Assembly: GCA_030535715.1 (NCBI GenBank)
Contig: JAUNRL010000068.1
Span: 1-6,130 of the forward strand
Origin: Bacillota bacterium
GTDB lineage: Bacteria; Bacillota; Clostridia; Peptostreptococcales; Anaerovoracaceae
Direction of reading: 5' to 3'
Length of the DNA stretch: 6,130 bases
Both the position numbers and the translations under genes were made by a program. The notes beneath the pieces are model-generated. The model saw nothing but the letters and a program-made list of their open reading frames with translations, was not told the DNA's origin and made no database searches. This document shows, one piece after another, positions 5,955-6,130 of the stretch; position 1 is the stretch's first letter, and each line of letters starts with the position of its first letter.

Positions 5955-6130
5955 ATGAGGAAAACAGGATTCTCTCCGGCAGACATTCTGCTGCCGGCAG
6001 CCGGCAACTATGAAACCTGGGCAGTGGTTGCCTGCGACCAGTTCACCTCTCAGCCCGAATACTGGGAAAGAGTGGCAAAGACCGTAGGTGACCGGCCGTC
6101 CACCTTCCGGCTGATTCTTCCGGAAGCCCA
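5955..6130 (+). CDS. DUF1015 family protein, N-terminal fragment (3' end outside window)
   Basis: ATG at 5955 follows AAAGGAAG (5941-5948) by 6 bases, and 58 complete codons are visible before the window ends. The segment WAVVACDQFTSQPEYW at residues 22-37, then VGDRPSTFRLILPEA, is the characteristic N-terminus of Firmicutes DUF1015 proteins, which are usually a little over 400 residues. Their biochemical role is not established. From memory, they often sit beside serine-biosynthesis genes such as serA and serC in Clostridia, so the unseen downstream region may hold those. An in-frame ATG at 5931 would add eight residues but has no good ribosome binding site. The 53-base gap after the aldo/keto reductase gene has neither a convincing terminator nor a convincing promoter, so it may be the third gene of the crt unit. 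Confidence 0.8.
   Translation, partial: MRKTGFSPADILLPAAGNYETWAVVACDQFTSQPEYWERVAKTVGDRPSTFRLILPEA

Overview
This GC-rich window reads entirely on the + strand and looks like part of the genome of a strictly anaerobic Firmicute, probably a Clostridia-type fermenter. The evidence is the density of iron-sulfur and flavin redox proteins, a clostridial-type crotonase, an aldo/keto reductase fused to a ferredoxin, strong AGGAGG-type ribosome binding sites, and a DUF1015 protein of the Firmicutes kind. No species can be named from the sequence alone. No tRNA, rRNA, CRISPR array, insertion sequence or long repeat was seen.

Positions 1-3864 are the end of a redox operon. The first gene is the C-terminal end of a NuoF/HydB-like flavoprotein, with the last cysteine ligand of its NuoF cluster and a two-[4Fe-4S] ferredoxin tail. 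Eighteen bases later comes a 1166-residue mosaic: a 2Fe-2S ferredoxin, a GltD/NfnB-like FAD and NAD(P)H module, a two-[4Fe-4S] ferredoxin, and a shortened molybdopterin-oxidoreductase fold that appears to lack its catalytic site. Together they best match the two large subunits of a Stn-type (Sporomusa-type Nfn) electron-bifurcating transhydrogenase. Such a complex would link the NADH, NADPH and ferredoxin pools; a NuoE-like subunit would be expected upstream, outside the window. A formate-dehydrogenase-associated complex is the main alternative.

Positions 3865-4123 are intergenic. They hold a likely intrinsic terminator, two further inverted repeats, a doubtful 39-codon ORF with a good ribosome binding site, and a strong sigma-A-type promoter with an extended -10.

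Positions 4124-6130 are a second transcription unit: crotonase (crt), then an aldo/keto reductase with a C-terminal ferredoxin, then the start of a DUF1015 gene cut by the window edge. Gaps are 29 and 53 bases with no visible terminator. Crotonase points to C4-CoA (butyrate or crotonate) metabolism, which uses the electron carriers that the first operon would balance. That link is inference, because the two units appear to be transcribed separately.
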